64,000 bases of DNA from Stutzerimonas stutzeri (lineage in GTDB: Bacteria > Pseudomonadota > Gammaproteobacteria > Pseudomonadales > Pseudomonadaceae), in the NCBI RefSeq assembly GCF_024448715.1, contig NZ_JAMOHZ010000001.1, positions 704,507 through 768,506 on the forward strand, in the 5' to 3' direction. The translations under genes and the position numbers were made by a program. The notes below the pieces were generated by a model that worked only from the letters and a program-made list of their open reading frames with translations, did not search any database and was not told the origin of the DNA. Position 1 is the stretch's first letter. The number at the start of each line of letters is the position of its first letter. This document shows, one piece after another, positions 7,723-15,746 of this stretch.

Positions 7723-9261
7723 ATGCCCATGGCAATCGTAGACATTCACGGCCAGCCCATCGAGCAGAGCACCCTGCGCGAATCGCAGACGTCCCGGCTC
7801 GCCCAGCTGCAGGAGGAATTCGCCGAGCACCCATCCAACGGGCTCACACCGCCCAAGCTGGCCGGCATCCTCCGGGCGGCCGAGCAAGGCGACATCAAAG
7901 CCCAGTGCGAACTCTTCCAGGACATGGAAGAAAAGGACGCGCATCTGCTCGCCGAGATCGGCAAGCGCCGCCGCGCGTTGACAACGGTGGACTGGGCAGT
8001 GGTACCGCCACGCAACCCCAGCGCCGCCGAGCAGGCCGAGGCCGACTGGCTGAATGAAGTGCTCCAGGACCTGCCCGACTTCGAGGATCTGTTGTTCGAC
8101 ATGCTCGATGCCATCGGCAAGGGCTTCGCCGGCATCGAGCTGGACTGGGAGCGGTACGGCCGCGAGTGGATGCCCAAGGCGTTTAACTACCGCGAAGCGT
8201 CCTGGTTCCAGCTCGATCCAGCTACGCGCACCGAACTGCGGCTTCGCGATGGCAGCGTCGAAGGTGAGCCGCTGCAGCCGTTCGGCTGGATCTTGCATCA
8301 GCACAAGGCCAAGTCCGGCTATGTTGCGCGCGGCGGTTTGTATCGTGTGCTGGCCTGGCCGTACCTGTTCAAGAACTACGCCGTCCGAGACCTCGCCGAG
8401 TTTCTGGAGATCTACGGCCTGCCGGTCCGCCTGGGTAAATACCCAAGCGGCGCAACTGCAGACGAAAAAGCCACCCTGCTGCGCGCCGTGGTGAACATCG
8501 GCCACAACGCGGCCGGCATCATCCCCGAAGACATGGCCATTGACTTCAAGGAAGCGGCCAAGGGCACCCATGATCCGTTCGACTGGATGGTGCAGTGGGC
8601 TGAAAAGAGCATGTCCAAAGCCATCCTCGGCGGCACGCTCACCAGCCAGGCCGACGGCGCCAGTAGCACCAACGCCCTCGGCAACGTGCACAACGAGGTG
8701 CGCCACGACCTGCTCAAGGCCGATGCCAAACAGGTCGCCACCTCGCTGCGGCAGTACCTCCTCTATCCGCTCCTGGTGCTGAATAAGGGCGGCGAGCGCG
8801 ACCCCCGTCGGTTGCCCCGTTTCCAGTTCGACCTGGTCGAAGCCGAAGACATGGCCACTTACGCCGAGGCTCTGCCCAAGCTGGTCGAGGCAGGCATGCA
8901 AATCCCGGTCAGCTGGGCGCACGACAAGTTGCGCATACCGCTGCCGGGCAAAGATGACGCCGTGCTTGGCACTGCCGTCCCGGCCGGGACGGTGACTGCC
9001 GCCACCCGCGTGGCCGCGCTCAAGAGCAAGTCGGGCAACGACCCGATCGACGATCTGGCCGAGCAGCTCGCCAATGACTGGGAGCCAGTGGCCGAACTGG
9101 TCGCCCCGGTGCAGCAGCTGCTCGCCAGCTGTAAAAGCCTGGAAGAGTTTCGCGATCGGCTGCCCGAGGTCATCCCCCAACTGGACGCCGGCCAGCTCGC
9201 TGAGCTTATCGCCCAGGGCATGTTCGCCGGCACGCTGGCCGGCCGGACTGGGGCGGTCTGA
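7723..9261 (+). CDS. Portal protein, Mu gp29-like (DUF935)
   Basis: The 512-residue product matches the DUF935 portal family: N-terminal VDIHGQPI, the block GDIKAQCELFQDMEEKDAHL, RRRALTTVDWAVVPP, and the central LPVRLGKYP region. The portal forms the dodecameric vertex through which DNA enters and to which the neck attaches. Two ATGs, at 7723 and 7729, share the AGGAA site; either may be used. The stop overlaps the next gene by one base. Confidence 0.92.
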   Translation: MPMAIVDIHGQPIEQSTLRESQTSRLAQLQEEFAEHPSNGLTPPKLAGILRAAEQGDIKAQCELFQDMEEKDAHLLAEIGKRRRALTTVDWAVVPPRNPSAAEQAEADWLNEVLQDLPDFEDLLFDMLDAIGKGFAGIELDWERYGREWMPKAFNYREASWFQLDPATRTELRLRDGSVEGEPLQPFGWILHQHKAKSGYVARGGLYRVLAWPYLFKNYAVRDLAEFLEIYGLPVRLGKYPSGATADEKATLLRAVVNIGHNAAGIIPEDMAIDFKEAAKGTHDPFDWMVQWAEKSMSKAILGGTLTSQADGASSTNALGNVHNEVRHDLLKADAKQVATSLRQYLLYPLLVLNKGGERDPRRLPRFQFDLVEAEDMATYAEALPKLVEAGMQIPVSWAHDKLRIPLPGKDDAVLGTAVPAGTVTAATRVAALKSKSGNDPIDDLAEQLANDWEPVAELVAPVQQLLASCKSLEEFRDRLPEVIPQLDAGQLAELIAQGMFAGTLAGRTGAV

Positions 9262-10382
9262 TGGTCGACCTGGTCGCGCTGCCACCGACGGAGGCCATCG
9301 AGTACTTCCGCCAGAAAGGCTTCGCTGTTGGCTTCGACTACCGCGACGTCTGGCAGGCGCAACATCAGTCCGCATTCTCCGTGGCCAAGGCCATGCAGCT
9401 CGATCTACTGCAGGACATTCGCGCCGAGGTCGACCGGGCGCTTGCCGAAGGCACCACGCTGCAGGACTTCCAAAAGAGGCTGATGCCGACCCTGCAGGCG
9501 AAAGGCTGGTGGGGACGGCAGGATCGGCTGGATCCACTGACCGGTGAGGTGCGGGACGTCCAGCTGGGCAGCCCGCGCCGGCTCAAGGTGATCTACGACA
9601 CCAACCTGCGCACCGCCCACAGCGAAGGCCAGTGGCAGCGCATCCAGGATCGCAAAGCCGCGTTCCCCTACCTGCAGTACGACGGCGGCAACTCGGAAAA
9701 CCCCCGCCTGCAGCACAGCGCCTGGGACGGCCTGGTGCTCTCGGTGGATGATCCGTTCTGGCAGAGCCATCTGCCAATCAAGGAATGGGGCTGCAAGTGC
9801 CGAGTCATCCCCATGACGGCGGGCCAGCTGCAGCGCCAAGGCATCGAGGTCAGCGAGTCGCCGAAGGTGCCCAGCGTCCCCTTCGTCAACAAGCGTACCG
9901 GTGAAGTGCAGCAGATCCCGAAGGGCGTCCACCCAGCGTTCCACTATCCACCAGGTGGACGCCGCGCGAGCCTGAGCCAGCACCTGGTCGACAAGGTAGC
10001 GGCAGCACCGACTGCGATTACGCGGGCCAGCATTGCCGATCTGGTCAGCGGTCCGGCGTTTGCCGAGTGGTATCGCAAGCCGGCAGGAGGCTTTCCCGTT
10101 GGGCTGCTGAGCCAGGAAAGCGCCGAGCGCGTCGGTGCCAGGACGTCGGTCGTCACTCTGACCGAAACGGTGTTGGCTGAGCAACTTGCCAGTCAGCCGA
10201 CCATCCTCGTCGAGGATTACGCCTTGGTGCAGCTGATACTCGATCGTGCCACGCCCAACCTGCAGGCAGATGGCAGCCTGCTATACATCGATGAGCAGGC
10301 CGACGGCTCGGTAACGGTATTGACAGTCGAGATCTCGGAATCGGCCGTGGCGGTGCGCAGCCTGGTGAGAATGCTTCGGTAA
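9261..10382 (+). CDS. Head morphogenesis protein, Mu gp30/SPP1 gp7-like, with C-terminal nuclease-like extension
   Basis: About the first 235 of 373 residues are the minor head protein: YDTNLRTAHSEGQW, then DGLVLSVDDPFW and the Cys-containing WGCKCRV motif of the family. From about residue 260 a separate domain follows a Pro/Gly linker (HYPPGGRRASLSQ). Its pattern, with YALVQLILDRATPNLQADGSLLYI and a C-terminal VEISESAVAVRSLVRM, resembles the barnase/EndoU/colicin-like nuclease (PBECR) domains seen on phage head proteins. That assignment is inference. If right, this virion protein may carry an RNase-like effector. Confidence 0.85.
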   Translation: MVDLVALPPTEAIEYFRQKGFAVGFDYRDVWQAQHQSAFSVAKAMQLDLLQDIRAEVDRALAEGTTLQDFQKRLMPTLQAKGWWGRQDRLDPLTGEVRDVQLGSPRRLKVIYDTNLRTAHSEGQWQRIQDRKAAFPYLQYDGGNSENPRLQHSAWDGLVLSVDDPFWQSHLPIKEWGCKCRVIPMTAGQLQRQGIEVSESPKVPSVPFVNKRTGEVQQIPKGVHPAFHYPPGGRRASLSQHLVDKVAAAPTAITRASIADLVSGPAFAEWYRKPAGGFPVGLLSQESAERVGARTSVVTLTETVLAEQLASQPTILVEDYALVQLILDRATPNLQADGSLLYIDEQADGSVTVLTVEISESAVAVRSLVRMLR

Positions 10383-10535
10383 CGCTAGGCCGCGAGCGTG
10401 GCCAGTGGCGATCTAGTTTGCTTGGTAGCTACCGTAGGAGGGGGTTGAACATTTTCGATGCCTAGCAGAGCGGCTAACGGGCTTCTAACGCACATGTTTT
10501 GTATCATGCTTCGCGGCTTAAGCACGGAGCGGAAA

Positions 10536-11189
10536 ATGAAGCAGTTTGGAATCAGTTGTTTGCGGTGGACACGAGATCAACTAGGGCCGCTGTTGATAGC
10601 GCTTCTGACCATTGCATTGACGACTGACGTCTTTGATGGGGCGACTAGAGCTGTTACCGACTCAGCTGTCAGCTTCACGGTGTGGTTTACAGAGCCGATC
10701 CCAACTACTAGATGGCACATATTCGCCGTTGCTCTGGTAGCTGCGTCAAGTTTCACACTAGTAATCCATAAGCTCAGAACCATCCATCAGCGACTGGCAT
10801 CGCTGCAGTCCGAAAATGAAAGGTTGGCGGGATACCTTCTGAAAGCGGAGACAAAGGTCGCAGAACAAGTAATTCCCATGGCAAAAACCTCAGCATCATC
10901 TTCCGCTATCCGATCCACTGCCCGGCGCCTTCCTCTCGGCGACGAGCTAACTTCCTTAGACAGAGCCCTTCTGGACCTCCTAGGAGAAGCCCACCGAAAG
11001 AGAAAACGCCTAACGGCGCGAAATATCGCTGGCGCTGAAGACATTGACCTGTTGAAAGTAGAGCACAGCCTTACTCGGCTCGTTGACCGCCGACTTGCTA
11101 TCAAACAGTTGACTTCCGTGGGCTATAGCTTTGGCATAAGCACTAGCGGAATCGCACTGCTTGTGGAGCAACAAGATGGGGAAAATTGA
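10536..11189 (+). CDS. Membrane protein with coiled coil and C-terminal winged helix, accessory cassette gene 1
   Basis: Start at ATG 10536 behind GGAG; the frame is open further upstream but without a good site. The 217-residue protein has two membrane helices (about 16-32 and 60-79), a coiled coil (about 80-110), a low-complexity linker and a C-terminal winged-helix-like domain (about 140-210; LDRALLDLLGEAH, LLKVEHSLTRLVDRRLAIK). Lower GC and rare codons set it apart from neighbours. It overlaps the next gene by 14 bases, so the two form a unit. I do not recognise a family. A membrane effector or sensor in a defence or exclusion system is a hypothesis. Confidence 0.65.
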   Translation: MKQFGISCLRWTRDQLGPLLIALLTIALTTDVFDGATRAVTDSAVSFTVWFTEPIPTTRWHIFAVALVAASSFTLVIHKLRTIHQRLASLQSENERLAGYLLKAETKVAEQVIPMAKTSASSSAIRSTARRLPLGDELTSLDRALLDLLGEAHRKRKRLTARNIAGAEDIDLLKVEHSLTRLVDRRLAIKQLTSVGYSFGISTSGIALLVEQQDGEN

Positions 11190-11844
11190 CTCGTCGCCTC
11201 GGCCAGTACCTGAGGGGTGCCGAAACAGAACTACCGTTTCGCTGGACGAGAACCAGCGAGCCGAATTGAAGAGAAAGGTCTCTAGGGACGCTCCGTTCGC
11301 CGACCGGCTCAGCACGATTCTCGCAGTTAAGTTGGCGTTCCTAGAACCGTATCGATCCGAGTCACTCCATGTTCTCGATGAGCTGCTTTACATGGAGGGT
11401 CTGTCTAGACCTACGCAAACGAAAGACGCTACACCCTTTCGGCGCCCACCTTTGGTGGGTTTCTGGCATAAGCATTACTTCTCGGCGCGCCATATGCCGA
11501 CGAACATGATGGTTCGCTGGGGTATGGAGCAGCGAGGAAAGCAGCGCGACAATGGCATCGGAAACAAGGATCTGGATAGCTTGATGCAAGACTATCTCAA
11601 TCGGTACGAAGGCCAACTTGGAGAGGTTTGGCTTGGCGAGTTCATTCAGCAGATCTGCGTCGGCGCTTTCGAGGATCGCGCCGAGAGTCGACGCCTGACC
11701 GGCGATTGGATTGTGTTCGCCTTGCATGAAGGGCAGCGCTATTACCTGGACGTTGTGCCCCACTCCGCCAGCCAAGACAGCGAAGGGCTATTCACTCACC
11801 TGAAGCAGAACACGGGTATCGAGTTCCCCTTCCTCTTCGCTTAG
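11176..11844 (+). CDS. Unrecognised soluble protein, accessory cassette gene 2
   Basis: The 222-residue protein from ATG 11176 (GGAG 8 bases upstream) has a short N-terminal segment RTTVSLDENQRAELKRK like a ribbon-helix-helix start, then a compact domain with the striking aromatic/His block FWHKHYFSARHMPTNMMVRW (near residues 95-115) and RYYLDVVPHSASQDSE near the C-terminus. Conserved-looking His, Asp and Arg residues could form a catalytic site, but no family comes to mind. It ends one base before the conserved 53-bp element of the protease operon. Confidence 0.65.
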   Translation: MGKIDSSPRPVPEGCRNRTTVSLDENQRAELKRKVSRDAPFADRLSTILAVKLAFLEPYRSESLHVLDELLYMEGLSRPTQTKDATPFRRPPLVGFWHKHYFSARHMPTNMMVRWGMEQRGKQRDNGIGNKDLDSLMQDYLNRYEGQLGEVWLGEFIQQICVGAFEDRAESRRLTGDWIVFALHEGQRYYLDVVPHSASQDSEGLFTHLKQNTGIEFPFLFA

Positions 11845-11845
11845 A

Positions 11846-11898
11846 TACTGAACCCCCTCAGCCTGTAACCTCCAACCCATGCCGCCGACACTGGCGGC
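11846..11898 (+). promoter_or_regulatory. Conserved 53-bp element before protease operon (copy 2)
   Basis: Second copy of the element at 2693-2745: TACTGAACCCC at -53, GCCGCC-N6-GGCGGC abutting the ATG. Here the dyad extends to 7 bp (TGCCGCC/GGCGGCA). It corresponds in position to the Mu PI late promoter, which suggests coordinated late expression. Confidence 0.6.
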
Positions 11899-12963
11899 AT
11901 GAAGACACAACACGTCCCCACTTCTGCCATCGCCGCCTGCTCCTTCGAGATTCGCTCGGAGGGTGCCGCCATCCAGCTGTTCCCAGCCGGCACCTTCAAA
12001 GCGCGTGACGGTCGGCCGAGCGACGTAAAAGACGGCCATTGGCTGATCGACACCGATATCGCAGCCCGTCTATTAGCCAAGATGGCCACGCGCCTGACTG
12101 ACGTGGTCATCGACTACGAACACCAAACTCTCAACAGCGCCGAGAACGGGAAAGAAGCACCCGCGGCTGGCTGGATCAAGGGTGTATCCCTGGAGTGGCG
12201 CGAAGGCGAAGGCCTGTTCGCCTCACCGGTCGACTGGACCGAACGTGGCGGCAATTACATCAAGGCGAAGGAATACCGCTATCTGAGCCCGGTATTTGCC
12301 TATGACAAGCGGACCGGCGCGGTACTCGATCTGCTGCACGTCGGCCTCACCAATTATCCCGCTATCGACAACCTGCACCCGCTGCAGGCGATGGCGGCTG
12401 CGCGTTTCCAACTGGCCGACCCGGCCGCCACATCCGCAAAGGAGAACCAAAGTGTGAATAAAGAAGCGCTGATTGCACTGCTGGGTCTGTCCACAGACGC
12501 CAGCGAAGAAGACATCCAGACCGCCCTGACGGCCCTCAAGGCCGACGCTGGCAAGGTTGACCAACTGCAGACCGCCTTGGCCGCAGCCAAGACCGAAGGC
12601 AAGCCGGACCCCGCCAAGTTCGTGCCCGTTGACGTCGTCGAGTCGCTCAAGCAGGACATCGCCGCGCTGAAAAGCATTCACGTCGACGGCGAAGTCGGTG
12701 AGCTGGTGAAAGCCGGCCTGGCCGATGGCCGCCTGCTGCCGGTTCAGGAGAAGTGGGCGCGCGACCTCGGCAAGAAAGACGTCGCTGCGCTCAAGACCTA
12801 CCTGGAGCAAACCCCGGCGATCGCCGCGCTCAAGGGCCAGCAGACCCATCGCCACCAGCCCGAAGTCCCGACCACTGTCGATCAGCTCGATACCGAAGCC
12901 CTGGCCGTGTGCAAGGCCATGGGCGTCGAGCCGGCGGATTACCTCGCCACCCTGAAAGCCTAA
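11899..12963 (+). CDS. Head maturation protease, Mu gpI-like
   Basis: The 354-residue protein has the N-terminal Mu-type prohead protease domain (about residues 10-170): GAAIQLFPAGTFKARDGRP, DVVIDYEHQT and EYRYLSPVFAYDKRTG are typical. The C-terminal part is the helical scaffold, also made separately from an internal start. The protease cleaves scaffold and itself during capsid maturation. The ATG directly follows the palindrome of the 53-bp element with no ribosome site, as at 2746. Confidence 0.9.
   Translation: MKTQHVPTSAIAACSFEIRSEGAAIQLFPAGTFKARDGRPSDVKDGHWLIDTDIAARLLAKMATRLTDVVIDYEHQTLNSAENGKEAPAAGWIKGVSLEWREGEGLFASPVDWTERGGNYIKAKEYRYLSPVFAYDKRTGAVLDLLHVGLTNYPAIDNLHPLQAMAAARFQLADPAATSAKENQSVNKEALIALLGLSTDASEEDIQTALTALKADAGKVDQLQTALAAAKTEGKPDPAKFVPVDVVESLKQDIAALKSIHVDGEVGELVKAGLADGRLLPVQEKWARDLGKKDVAALKTYLEQTPAIAALKGQQTHRHQPEVPTTVDQLDTEALAVCKAMGVEPADYLATLKA
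12454..12963 (+). CDS. Internal in-frame scaffold protein, Mu gpZ-like
   Basis: An AAGGAG site at 12439-12444 lies 9 bases before an in-frame GTG at 12454, giving a 169-residue helical protein (VNKEALIALLGLS...). Mu makes its scaffold Z from an internal start within I in the same way. The region is Ala/Lys/Asp-rich and predicted helical, ending with the core-binding tail. The site is not needed for the long protein, so its good match to consensus supports real use. Confidence 0.75.
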   Translation: MNKEALIALLGLSTDASEEDIQTALTALKADAGKVDQLQTALAAAKTEGKPDPAKFVPVDVVESLKQDIAALKSIHVDGEVGELVKAGLADGRLLPVQEKWARDLGKKDVAALKTYLEQTPAIAALKGQQTHRHQPEVPTTVDQLDTEALAVCKAMGVEPADYLATLKA

Positions 12964-12972
12964 GGAGGCTCC

Positions 12973-13371
12973 ATGACCGCGCTCACCCGCGACCGTAATA
13001 CCCCGATGAAGCACGCCGGGATTATCGGTGTGCCGGCAGCCGCCGGCGCCGTGATTCATGCCGGCGCCATTGTTGTGGCCAACGCCACCGGCTACGGCGC
13101 GCCTGGCAGCACCGCCACCACCCTGACTTACCTCGGCCGCGCGGAAGAGTCGGTGGACAACACTGACGGCGCCGCTGGTGCCGCCACCGTCCTGGTGCGC
13201 CGCCTCAGTGCCTTCAAGTGGGGCAACGACGGCTCCATCACCCAGGCCCATCTGGGCAAAACCGCCTACATCGTCGATGACCAGACACTCGCTGCCACCG
13301 ACGGCACCGGTACCCGTTCCGCAGCTGGGCGCATCGTCGGCGTCGAGCCCGACGGCGTCTGGATCGAATAA
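12973..13371 (+). CDS. Probable capsid decoration protein
   Basis: A 132-residue beta-rich, Gly/Ala/Thr-rich protein with an AGGAGG site, encoded between scaffold and major head genes. Small proteins at this place in Mu-like and other phages (DUF2190-like) stabilise or decorate the capsid. I infer the role from position, size and composition, not from a firm motif. Confidence 0.6.
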   Translation: MTALTRDRNTPMKHAGIIGVPAAAGAVIHAGAIVVANATGYGAPGSTATTLTYLGRAEESVDNTDGAAGAATVLVRRLSAFKWGNDGSITQAHLGKTAYIVDDQTLAATDGTGTRSAAGRIVGVEPDGVWIE

Positions 13372-13385
13372 GGAGATATCCGAAC

Positions 13386-14294
13386 ATGCTCATCAATAAA
13401 GCAGCCCTCGCCGCCGTGTTCCTGGCGTTGAAGACAACCTTCAACAAAGCCTTCGCAGCGGCACCCAGCACCTGGCAGAAGATCGCCATGGAGGTTCCGT
13501 CCAACAGCGGGCAGAACGATTACACCTGGCTGAGCAACTTTCCGAAGATGCGCCGTTGGATCGGCGCCAAGGTCGCCAAGGCGCTGGAAGCCTACAAGTA
13601 CGTGGTGGTCAACGAAGACTTCGAGGCCACCGTCGAGGTCGACCGCAACCACATCGAGGACGATCAGCTCGGCATCTACCAACCGCAGGCGCAGATGGCC
13701 GGCTACTCGGCGGCCCAGTTGCCGGATGAGCTCGTGTACGAGGCAGTCAACGGCGGCTTCGCCAAGCTCTGCTACGACGGCCAATACTTCTTCGACACCG
13801 ATCACCCGATGGGCGGGGCCTCGGTAAGCAACAAGATCACAGCGGTGCTTTCCAACGCCACCCTGACAGCGGCCAAGGCCGGCTACGGCACGGCCCGCAC
13901 AGGCATGAAGAAGTTCAAGGATGAGGAAGGCCGGTCCTTGAATATCACGCCCAACGTGCTGCTGGTCGGCCCTGCGCTGGAAGACACAGCCCGCATGTTG
14001 TTGACCAACGACAAGCTGGCTGACGACACCCCCAACCCCTACAAGGGCACCGCCGAACTGGTGGTAGATGGGCGGATCGAGTCGGATACCGCTTGGTTCC
14101 TGCTCGACACCAGCAAGCCGGTCAAGCCGTTCGTGTACCAGCCGCGTAAGAAGCCGGTATTCGTCTCGCAGACCAACCCCGAAGCCGAAGACGTGTTCAA
14201 CCTGAAGAAGTACAAGTTCGGCGCAGAAGCACGCGCTGCAGCTGGCTACGGCTTCTGGCAGCTCGCCTTCGGCTCCACCGGCACCGGCGCATAA
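13386..14294 (+). CDS. Major head protein, Mu gpT-like
   Basis: The 302-residue protein matches the Mu gpT family: N-terminal FLALKTTFNKAF, WLSNFPKMRRWIG, DFEATVEVDRNHIEDDQLG and the C-terminal GAEARAAAGYGFWQLAFGS. It is the HK97-fold shell protein. The AGGAG site lies in AAGGAGATATCC before the ATG. Confidence 0.93.
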   Translation: MLINKAALAAVFLALKTTFNKAFAAAPSTWQKIAMEVPSNSGQNDYTWLSNFPKMRRWIGAKVAKALEAYKYVVVNEDFEATVEVDRNHIEDDQLGIYQPQAQMAGYSAAQLPDELVYEAVNGGFAKLCYDGQYFFDTDHPMGGASVSNKITAVLSNATLTAAKAGYGTARTGMKKFKDEEGRSLNITPNVLLVGPALEDTARMLLTNDKLADDTPNPYKGTAELVVDGRIESDTAWFLLDTSKPVKPFVYQPRKKPVFVSQTNPEAEDVFNLKKYKFGAEARAAAGYGFWQLAFGSTGTGA

Positions 14295-14308
14295 GGGAGG
14301 GTTCTGAA

Positions 14309-14734
14309 ATGGCTAGAGCACCTGCCAAGCGCACGACCAAGCCGGCAACAAAGCCAACCCCGGCAAAGATTGTGGTGGTTAGCGGCGCCGAGCCCGAGCT
14401 GCTGGACGGTATCTTCGTCCGCAGCCTGCCGCCGACCTTCCGCCGCGCCGGTTTCACCTTCACCCGTGAAGGCATCGGCCTGCTCCTGGAGAACCTGACT
14501 CAGGCTCAACTGGACGCGATCGAGGCCGAGCCAATGCTCAGCGTAACTCAGGCTCAGTTCCCGGCTACCGCCGAGGCTGACGCCAAGCTCGCCGAGTTGG
14601 CAACGGCTCAGGCCGCAACCGAACCCACGGAACCTGCTGCTCCGACTGCCGACGATGCCAAAGCCAATGCAAATTCGGCTGATGCCACCGGCGGCACTCA
14701 GGGTGACCAGGACAACACGGAAGGTAACGCCTGA
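14309..14734 (+). CDS. Mu gp35 / HI1506-like protein (FluMu N-terminal domain)
   Basis: The 141-residue protein has a basic Ala/Lys/Pro-rich tail at the N-terminus, a central small domain (SLPPTFRRAGFTFTREGIG, about 48-75) typical of FluMu gp35-like proteins, and an acidic Ala/Thr-rich C-terminus. The role in virion assembly is not known. The stop overlaps the next start (TGATG). Confidence 0.75.
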   Translation: MARAPAKRTTKPATKPTPAKIVVVSGAEPELLDGIFVRSLPPTFRRAGFTFTREGIGLLLENLTQAQLDAIEAEPMLSVTQAQFPATAEADAKLAELATAQAATEPTEPAAPTADDAKANANSADATGGTQGDQDNTEGNA

Positions 14735-15234
14735 TGTACGCCAGCGCCTCCCAGTTTCTGAAGCGCTACAGCGCCGAAGAGATCGCCCAGCGTGCCGACG
14801 CCAGCATCCCGCCGATGGTTTATGGCGAGCTGCTGACCAAAGCCGCTGCCGGTGATGACCTGTCTGCCTATTCCCCCGAAGAGCAAACGGCCGCCGGGCA
14901 GGCGCTGGCCAGGGTCGATCGCGCCCTGCAGGACTCCGAACAGACCATCAACACCTACCTGGGCGGGCGCTACCAGCTCCCGCTCACCAGCGCGCCGGAG
15001 GTGCTCGAACGCATCGCCGGCCAGCTAGCCCGCTATTTCCTCTACGACGATGCGGCGACCGAGCAAATCACCACCCTCTACAAGGACTCCATCAAGTTCC
15101 TGGAGAGCGTGGCCACCGGCAAGGTGCAGCTCGGCCCGACCGACAGCGGCGCGATCGCGCAGCCCTCGGCCGGCGCGGAGATGGTCAGCGCCGGCCTGGT
15201 ATTCGCCCGTGACAACAGCCGAGGCTTCATCTGA
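14734..15234 (+). CDS. Mu gp36-like protein (DUF1320), head-tail connector region
   Basis: The 166-residue product carries the DUF1320 pattern: N-terminal MYASASQFLKRYSAEEIAQ, a central LGGRYQLPL and a helical IAGQLARYFLYDD. The family lies between head and tail genes in Mu-like phages and resembles head-completion adaptors. It is coupled by one-base overlap on both sides. Confidence 0.85.
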   Translation: MYASASQFLKRYSAEEIAQRADASIPPMVYGELLTKAAAGDDLSAYSPEEQTAAGQALARVDRALQDSEQTINTYLGGRYQLPLTSAPEVLERIAGQLARYFLYDDAATEQITTLYKDSIKFLESVATGKVQLGPTDSGAIAQPSAGAEMVSAGLVFARDNSRGFI

Positions 15235-15746
15235 TGGCCGTCAGCATTCGCATCGCCCACAACCTGCCGCAGGTGCAGCGGTTGTTTCAGCAGATCCGCC
15301 GCGTCGGCGGTGACCCGACGCCGCTCCTGCAGGACATCGCCTTTCTCGGTGAGAGCACCACCCGTGCCCGCTTTCGCAGCCAGACCGCCCCCGATGGTCA
15401 GCGCTGGAAGCCGAGCCTGCGTGCACAGCTGAACGGCGGCAAGACCCTGACCAAGGATGGCCACCTGGGCGACTCTGTTGGTAGCTACGTCAACCAGAAG
15501 TCGGCCGTCTGGGGCGTCAACCGGATCTACGCCGCCATTCACCAGTTCGGCGGCACGATCAAAGCCAAGGGCTCGGGCGGGCTGCGTTTCGCCATTCCCG
15601 GCATCGGCTGGCGCACCGCTAAACAGGTCGAGATACCTGCGCGGCCATACCTCGGCCTTTCCGGTGATGACCGTCAGGACATCCTCGACCTGGTGAGCAA
15701 TCACCTCAGCGATCTGGTGCGCCGTGGCGCGCCCGGAGGTGCCTGA
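15234..15746 (+). CDS. Phage virion morphogenesis / tail completion protein (gpS/gpG family)
   Basis: The 170-residue protein matches the P2 gpS/Mu gpG family: FLGESTTRARFRSQTAPDG, W-KPS, a basic segment and the C-terminal IPARPYLGLS motif. These proteins finish the tail end that joins the head. In Mu itself gpG lies beside gpF; here it lies with gp36 and gp37, the arrangement of B3-type phages. Confidence 0.87.
   Translation: MAVSIRIAHNLPQVQRLFQQIRRVGGDPTPLLQDIAFLGESTTRARFRSQTAPDGQRWKPSLRAQLNGGKTLTKDGHLGDSVGSYVNQKSAVWGVNRIYAAIHQFGGTIKAKGSGGLRFAIPGIGWRTAKQVEIPARPYLGLSGDDRQDILDLVSNHLSDLVRRGAPGGA

Noticed and set aside
7501..9537. Leftward 678-residue open frame opposite the portal gene
   Set aside because: It is a GC-rich antisense shadow of the gp29/gp30 genes, with no ribosome site and no protein-like motif.
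12223..13251. Leftward 342-residue open frame opposite the protease/scaffold gene
   Set aside because: A shadow of a strongly biased coding strand, with glycine-rich low-complexity sequence.
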